17,132 nucleotides of DNA from Prolixibacteraceae bacterium (lineage in GTDB: Bacteria; Bacteroidota; Bacteroidia; Bacteroidales; Prolixibacteraceae). The notes under the pieces are model-generated. The model was not told where the DNA came from and ran no database searches. It saw only the letters and a list, made by a program, of their open reading frames with translations. The stretch covers positions 1-17,132 of the forward strand of contig DMSQ01000036.1 in NCBI GenBank assembly GCA_003457135.1, written 5' to 3'. Of this stretch, positions 12,677 to 17,132 are shown in pieces. A program made the position numbers and the translations under genes. Position 1 is the stretch's first letter. Each line of letters opens with the position of its first letter.

Positions 12677-14767
12677 ATGGCTAGCGGTTCACCTGCAGAT
12701 GATGTGTTTATCCGGAAACTCCAAAGTATCATTCAGACTAAAATGTCTGAGTCGGATTTCGGTGTGAATGAACTGGCACGTGAAATGGGTATGAGTCGGT
12801 CGAACCTTCACCGCAGGGTAAGCGACATTACCGGTAATTCCGTTGTTACACTCATTTCTGAAGCCCGGCTGAAAAGATCCATGGAGTTGCTGAAGGAGCA
12901 AACCTATACTGTTTCTGAAGTTTCGTGGAAAGCGGGATTTGGCAGCGCAACGTACTTCGACAAATGTTTTCGTGATTATTATGGATATCCTCCTGGAGAA
13001 GCAGTGAAAATGAATTTCAATGAAAATCTTAATAAAGTAAAGAAAGATGCCGTAGTTCAATCTGATTCAAATAAGAAAAGAATCCTGATTGTCGGAATAT
13101 CGCTAATAACACTGGTTACCGTTTTACTGGTGATTTTTTTTATAAAACCATTTGCAAAAAAGAATGAAACACTTCAGAAAACAATAGCAGTTTTGCCTTT
13201 TTATAACGACAGCCCGGACAGTTCAAATGTGTACGTTATTAATGGAATAATGGACGGTATTATTACCAACCTGTCCAAAATATCCGATTTAACTGTACTT
13301 CCACGTTCTTCGGTAGAATTTTACAGAAAAAACAGGCCTAAAAGCAATAAACAAATCGCCAGGGAACTGGATGTTGCCTACATTGTGGATGGCAGCGGAC
13401 AAAAAACCGGAGAACAGCTTAAAATAACCATCAACCTGATGGAAGGGGAAACCAATAAATTGCTGTTTTCGGAACTCTTTACTAAAAGCGGCGAAGAAAT
13501 CCTGGATTTGGAAAGCGAAATTGCAATGTTGATTGGAAATACGATTGATGCCAATATTACGCCGGAAGAAACAACCAGGATTGAAAAAAAACCTACCGAT
13601 AATATCGCTGCCTACAATCTTTATCTTCAAGCCAGGGAATTATGGCGAATGAGTGGATTTTCTTTTAGTAAACCACTTTTTCAACAGATTGAAAATTATT
13701 TAAGAGATGCCATTCAACTTGACTCAACATTTAGTGAATCTTATGCTACATTGGGATGGATAATTGGCCTTTCAAAAGAAAATTATGATACTGCTTTATA
13801 TCTTGCCAATCGAGCTTTGCATTTCGATAGTAAAAATGCTCTTGCTCATGATCTGAAAGGCTGGATATATACCTGGCATTCCAATCCTCCAAAATTAAGG
13901 GAAGCTGAAGAGGAATATAAACTGGCAGTAAAATATTCCAACGGATTAATAGGAATTCGCGGATTGGGAGATATGTATTTTCAAAAACGGGAATTATTCA
14001 AATCTATAGAGTATGAAATTAAAGATTTAAAGTATAAAAAAGATTCAGGTAACATAAATGTTACTTTAGGTGCAATATGCAGTTATATTTCAACTATGGG
14101 TTTAAATGAAGAGGCTTCGGTAATTGCTGATAAAATCACTTTTCCCGGTAGCGATTCATTATCATTTTTCAATTGTATGTACTGGACAGCAATTCAACAA
14201 AGTGATTTCCATACAGCCTTAAAAATAGTTGATAAAATAGCGCATGGAAAATTTGACCGAATTAACTCCAATAAAATAGCTGTTTGTTTATGGCTAAGAG
14301 ATTATAAATCAGCCTTGAAGTATGTTGAAGAATTTAATGAACTATTACGTAAACAAGGCAAAGAAATAACAGCCAGACTTTTGGCAGGATACGTTTATTT
14401 TAAAAACGGGAATAAGGAAAAAGCTGATTTTCACCTCAATGGGGCATTAAACAACCAACTTAAATATATTAAAGAATTAGGTCAGGATGCCAACCAAAGC
14501 CATTATATATACCTCGTTAGCATTTATTCAGCACTTGGTAACAGGGAAATGGCTTTAAAAACACTTAAAAAAGCATTGAAATGCGAAGAAATAGACCATC
14601 TTATTTTTGAAGTTGCTGACTTAAAACACAATCCCATTTACGAAACCATTGCAGATGAGCCTGAATTTAAGAGATATGTATCAAGCGTTGAAAGCAGAAT
14701 TCACGATACACAACTTAAAGTTAAAGAATTGCTCAAAAAGGAATGGAAAGTTTTAGGATTGGATTGA
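12677..14767 (+). CDS. Membrane-bound AraC-type regulator with TolB-like and TPR domains (copy 1)
   Basis: 696-residue protein in four parts. Residues 17-111: AraC-type double helix-turn-helix (FGVNELAREMGMSRSNLHRR; TVSEVSWKAGFGSATYFDKCF; YYGYPPGEA). Residues 136-156: one transmembrane helix after a Lys/Arg-rich stretch. Residues 168-295: TolB-like/FlgO-like domain (TIAVLPFYNDSPDSSN, INGIMDGIITNLSKI, LTVLPRSSVEFY, YIVDGSGQ). Residues 311-690: TPR-like helices, ending in ADEPEFKRYV and a Lys-rich helix. The DNA-binding part must be cytoplasmic, so the C-terminal 540 residues are probably periplasmic, as in CadC/ToxR-type one-component regulators. It could instead be a cytoplasmic-facing anchored protein. 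Start is supported by the paralogue, which begins alike (MANGSS). Ligand and target are unknown; the exported sugar operon upstream is a candidate target. Confidence 0.85.
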   Translation: MASGSPADDVFIRKLQSIIQTKMSESDFGVNELAREMGMSRSNLHRRVSDITGNSVVTLISEARLKRSMELLKEQTYTVSEVSWKAGFGSATYFDKCFRDYYGYPPGEAVKMNFNENLNKVKKDAVVQSDSNKKRILIVGISLITLVTVLLVIFFIKPFAKKNETLQKTIAVLPFYNDSPDSSNVYVINGIMDGIITNLSKISDLTVLPRSSVEFYRKNRPKSNKQIARELDVAYIVDGSGQKTGEQLKITINLMEGETNKLLFSELFTKSGEEILDLESEIAMLIGNTIDANITPEETTRIEKKPTDNIAAYNLYLQARELWRMSGFSFSKPLFQQIENYLRDAIQLDSTFSESYATLGWIIGLSKENYDTALYLANRALHFDSKNALAHDLKGWIYTWHSNPPKLREAEEEYKLAVKYSNGLIGIRGLGDMYFQKRELFKSIEYEIKDLKYKKDSGNINVTLGAICSYISTMGLNEEASVIADKITFPGSDSLSFFNCMYWTAIQQSDFHTALKIVDKIAHGKFDRINSNKIAVCLWLRDYKSALKYVEEFNELLRKQGKEITARLLAGYVYFKNGNKEKADFHLNGALNNQLKYIKELGQDANQSHYIYLVSIYSALGNREMALKTLKKALKCEEIDHLIFEVADLKHNPIYETIADEPEFKRYVSSVESRIHDTQLKVKELLKKEWKVLGLD

Positions 14768-14840
14768 TATTAATTTTATACCTACAAAATGTACTCCCAG
14801 GCATTTTCAGTGCAAAGTCAATTCCTTAAAATATACAACG

Positions 14841-14877
14841 AACCTTTTGTTTATCAGCTTGTTTATTATTCAAATTG
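14841..14877 (+). promoter_or_regulatory. Promoter and shared upstream element of second AraC-TPR gene
   Basis: CCTTTTGTTTATCAG (14843-14857) matches the element before the first copy at 13 of 15 positions. It contains TTTG (14846-14849), 20 bp before TCAAATTG (14870-14877), a weak -7 box at exactly the same offset as in the first copy. TTGTTTAT is repeated at 14847-14854 and 14859-14866. Both genes also carry AAAA and CTCAC just before the ATG. Confidence 0.5.
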
Positions 14878-14899
14878 ATTTTCAAAAATCTCACGCATT

Positions 14900-17023
14900 A
14901 TGGCAAATGGTTCGTCCGCAAATGAAACATTTCTCCAAAAACTGAATCAAATCATTCAGACGAAGATGTCTGATGCAGATTTTGGCGTGAATGAGCTGGC
15001 TCGCGAAATGGGAATGAGCCGCTCGAACCTGCATCGCCGGATTAGTGAAATTACAGGTAAAACAGTAGTTTCAATCATTGCGGAGGCCCGGTTGAAAAAT
15101 GCTTTTGAATTGCTGAAGGAAGAAACTTATACCGTTTCGGAGGTAGCCTGGAAATCGGGTTTTGGGAGCGCTACCTATTTCAACAAATGTTTCAGCGATT
15201 ATTATGGTTTTCCTCCGGGTGAAGCTGCCAAACGTGATTTATCTGCACTCCCGATGGAGTTGAACAAGGAAACTTTGAAAAAAAATAAACCTCGTTTTGA
15301 ACTGAAATCAATCCTTATAGGCGGATTAATCCTTATTGCAAGCTTAAACGTATTACTGTTTGTTATTTTAGTAGAACCGTTAAATACAAAAACTGAAAAA
15401 CTTCCAAAATCAATTGCTGTATTACCATTTATCAATGACAGCCAGGATACAACAAACGCTTATTTTATCAATGGCGTTATGGATGGAATAATTACCAATC
15501 TGTCAAAAATTGAAGATTTAACGGTTCTTCCGCGATCATCGGTTGAACAGTACCGGATAAACAGTACTAAAAAAATAAATCAAATAGCAGGCGAGCTTGA
15601 TGTTTCCTACGTTGTGGACGGGAGCGGGCAAAAAATTGGCGACCAGTTAAAAGTGACTGTCAATCTGATTGAAGGGAATACAAACAAAATTATATTCTCA
15701 GAATCCTTTAACCGCGAGTGGGAAGATGTTTTCAATGTTCAAAGCGAAATAGCAACGCTGATCGCAAATCAGATTGAAGCTAAAATTACCCGCGAAGAAA
15801 ATGAATGGATTAATGCAAAACCGACCAAAAATATATCTGCATATAATCTGCTCTTAAAAGCGGGACCCACAAAGAACATAGAAGCTTATAATCTGGTTTT
15901 AAAAGCAGGAGAAATTCCAACCGTTGAAAATCCTGAAACCAATATGATTCTTGTAAAAGAAAAGGAAAGAATGATAAGGGAAGCCATCCGGCTGGATTCA
16001 ACCTACAGCGGTGCTTATGTTGACCTGGGATGGAACCTTGCATCTCAGGAGAAAAACTATGATACCATTTTACATCTTGCAAACCGGGCTTTACATTTTG
16101 ATGTAAAAAATTCTCAGGCATACTGTCTGAAAGGATGGATTTTCTTATGGCATTCAGAAGGGAAATTGTCAGAAGCCGAAGAGGCTTTTTTACTTGAAAA
16201 AAAATATTCTAATGGATTAAATGGATATTATGGACTGGGACAGATTTATTTTCAAAAAGGTGAATATTATAAAGCAATTGAAAATTTTCAAAAAGGATTG
16301 GAATTAGTGAGAAATCCTGAGGAAACAAATAGATATTTAAATATTTTATGCGAAATTCTCTTCTCATTTGGATTAAATGAGGAAGCAAATTTGATAGCAC
16401 AGAAACAAATAGAGTCACTTAACGACTCAACTATTTACCAAAATGGATTGGTATATTCAGCACTGAAAAATGGTGATTTTAAAACTGCATATTATTATTC
16501 ATTAAAATTTAAAAAATGGCATTGGGCCCTACATTATGAATGTTTGTTTGCCAAAGATTATAAAGGAGCTTTAAAACATCTGGAGGAGCAGAATGAAATA
16601 ATGATTAAAAACGGAAATCCAATATTTACGAACTTTAATACAATATCAATTTATTTAAAGAATGGTATGAAAGAAAAGGCTGATTATCAACTTAAGGAAG
16701 CCTTAAACAATCAGATGCATATTATCGAATTAAATGGGCAAGATGCAGATAAATGGGATTATTTAAAATTATTTGGTCTCTATTGTGCCATGGGAAACAA
16801 CAAATTGGCATTGGAAAATGTGAATAAAGCCATGAATAGCAAAAAAAGAGTTTTCAATTTAATTGATATGACAGTATTACTATATAGCCCTGCATTTGAA
16901 CTCATACAAGATGAACCTGAATTTAAGGAATTTGTTAAAACTGCTGAAGAAAGTTTGCTCAAAGAACAAGTGAAAATCAAGAAATTGCTGCAAAACAATA
17001 AAAAACTTCTTGGTCTCGTCTGA
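14900..17023 (+). CDS. Membrane-bound AraC-type regulator with TolB-like and TPR domains (copy 2)
   Basis: 707-residue paralogue of the gene 132 bp upstream, with the same order: AraC-type helix-turn-helix pair (17-111), transmembrane helix (137-158), TolB-like domain (171-297), TPR region (about 310-700). By eye, 83 of the first 111 residues are identical to copy 1, and residues 27-47, covering the first recognition helix, are identical throughout. The second recognition helix differs at two positions (Asn95 and Ser99 against Asp and Arg). After the TolB-like domain a 15-residue unit, PTKNISAYNLLLKAG, is duplicated in tandem as PTKNIEAYNLVLKAG (308-337); copy 1 has it once. The TPR-coding part is visibly more AT-rich than the HTH-coding part. 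Ligand and target unknown. Confidence 0.85.
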   Translation: MANGSSANETFLQKLNQIIQTKMSDADFGVNELAREMGMSRSNLHRRISEITGKTVVSIIAEARLKNAFELLKEETYTVSEVAWKSGFGSATYFNKCFSDYYGFPPGEAAKRDLSALPMELNKETLKKNKPRFELKSILIGGLILIASLNVLLFVILVEPLNTKTEKLPKSIAVLPFINDSQDTTNAYFINGVMDGIITNLSKIEDLTVLPRSSVEQYRINSTKKINQIAGELDVSYVVDGSGQKIGDQLKVTVNLIEGNTNKIIFSESFNREWEDVFNVQSEIATLIANQIEAKITREENEWINAKPTKNISAYNLLLKAGPTKNIEAYNLVLKAGEIPTVENPETNMILVKEKERMIREAIRLDSTYSGAYVDLGWNLASQEKNYDTILHLANRALHFDVKNSQAYCLKGWIFLWHSEGKLSEAEEAFLLEKKYSNGLNGYYGLGQIYFQKGEYYKAIENFQKGLELVRNPEETNRYLNILCEILFSFGLNEEANLIAQKQIESLNDSTIYQNGLVYSALKNGDFKTAYYYSLKFKKWHWALHYECLFAKDYKGALKHLEEQNEIMIKNGNPIFTNFNTISIYLKNGMKEKADYQLKEALNNQMHIIELNGQDADKWDYLKLFGLYCAMGNNKLALENVNKAMNSKKRVFNLIDMTVLLYSPAFELIQDEPEFKEFVKTAEESLLKEQVKIKKLLQNNKKLLGLV
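15821..15910 (+). repeat. 45-bp in-frame tandem duplication
   Basis: Two adjacent 45-bp units (15821-15865, 15866-15910) code for 15-residue repeats with 13 identical residues. Many differences between the units are synonymous third-base changes, so the duplication is not recent and the protein sequence has been kept. It lies at the join of the TolB-like and TPR parts and is absent from the upstream paralogue. Confidence 0.8.
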
Positions 17024-17026
17024 ATT

Positions 17027-17048
17027 CCCTTTTATCTCCCTTTTATCT
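17027..17048. repeat. 11-bp perfect tandem repeat
   Basis: CCCTTTTATCT occurs twice head to tail directly after the stop of the second AraC-TPR gene. It is pyrimidine-rich on the plus strand. Two units only; function unknown. Confidence 0.6.
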
Positions 17049-17082
17049 AAAAATTTTATAAAATATCCCCTCAATTTAATTC

Positions 17083-17116
17083 TGCGACAAAATTTCAACT
17101 TTTTGCGACAAAATTT
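17083..17116. promoter_or_regulatory. Helically phased 13-bp direct repeats
   Basis: TGCGACAAAATTT occurs at 17083-17095 and 17104-17116, an exact 13-bp match with a 21-bp period (two helical turns). It is in non-coding DNA between the second AraC-TPR gene and whatever follows beyond the window. The phasing is typical of paired binding sites for a regulator. An ATGT-CCGG-T-ACAT near-palindrome follows at 17119-17131. Confidence 0.5.
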
Positions 17117-17132
17117 AAATGTCCGGTACATG

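Noticed and set aside
12689..13060. 123-codon minus-strand ORF inside the first regulator
   Set aside because: Antisense shadow of the conserved HTH-coding region; composition is not protein-like.
17027..17116. Repeats at the window edge as start of a CRISPR array
   Set aside because: Units are 11 and 13 bp, two copies each, with no spacer-like structure and no cas genes.

Overview
The window looks like chromosomal DNA from a member of the Bacteroidota, most likely a Bacteroidales/Marinilabiliales-type organism. Supporting signs are several upstream regions with TAnnTTTG-type -7 boxes, in one case with a TTTG -33 box at 20 bp. There are no Shine-Dalgarno sequences; starts are A-rich or carry very short leaders. 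The lipoprotein has a Cys-Lys-Lys start, and the proteins are of Bacteroidota-type families (DUF6364/PIN pair, short PabB, RsmI-like methylase, DAAT). No rRNA, tRNA, insertion sequence or CRISPR array is visible.

Layout. 1-158: non-coding, built from degenerate short repeats. 159-569: YjbQ-type protein. 695-2339 (minus): RsmI-like methylase, then a stand-alone MNT nucleotidyltransferase, then a lipoprotein. 2422-3183: PhnP-like metallo-beta-lactamase hydrolase, divergent from the methylase. 3271-3926: DUF6364 antitoxin and PIN toxin with a 4-bp overlap, a clean Bacteroidota promoter and a candidate operator. 3956-5507 (minus): PabB and a PabC-like lyase overlapping by 17 bp (p-aminobenzoate for folate). 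5653-6324: YggS/PLPBP. 6330-6857 (minus): small HEAT-repeat protein. 7083-8078: Zn-type MtaA/CmuA-like member of the uroporphyrinogen decarboxylase fold. 8192-8950: metallophosphoesterase. 9064-9912 (minus): D-amino-acid aminotransferase. 9913-10374: long non-coding gap with a nested inverted repeat. 10375-12479: exported SMP-30/gluconolactonase-type protein and a Tat-signal TIM-barrel isomerase/epimerase-like protein, a probable operon for sugar or sugar-acid processing in the envelope.

12677-17023 is the most unusual part. It holds two tandem paralogues of about 700 residues. Each has an AraC-type DNA-binding domain at the N terminus, one transmembrane helix, a TolB-like/FlgO-like domain and a long TPR region. 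By analogy with CadC/ToxR-type regulators these should be membrane-tethered one-component regulators with the DNA-binding part in the cytoplasm and the sensor part outside. The first helix-turn-helix is identical in the two copies, and both genes carry the same upstream element (CCTwTTGTTTwTCAG) about 43 nt before the ATG. This suggests shared promoter architecture, and possibly auto- or cross-regulation. The end of the window, past the second copy, holds two sets of precise direct repeats (an 11-bp tandem and 13-bp repeats with 21-bp phase), probably in the control region of the next gene.

Other structured non-coding DNA includes a 15-bp perfect inverted repeat enclosing two near-identical 14-mers between the HEAT and MtaA-like genes, a 16-pair hairpin after the isomerase gene, and low-complexity word repeats in two intergenic gaps. 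All functional calls come from reading motifs by eye; no database search was run.
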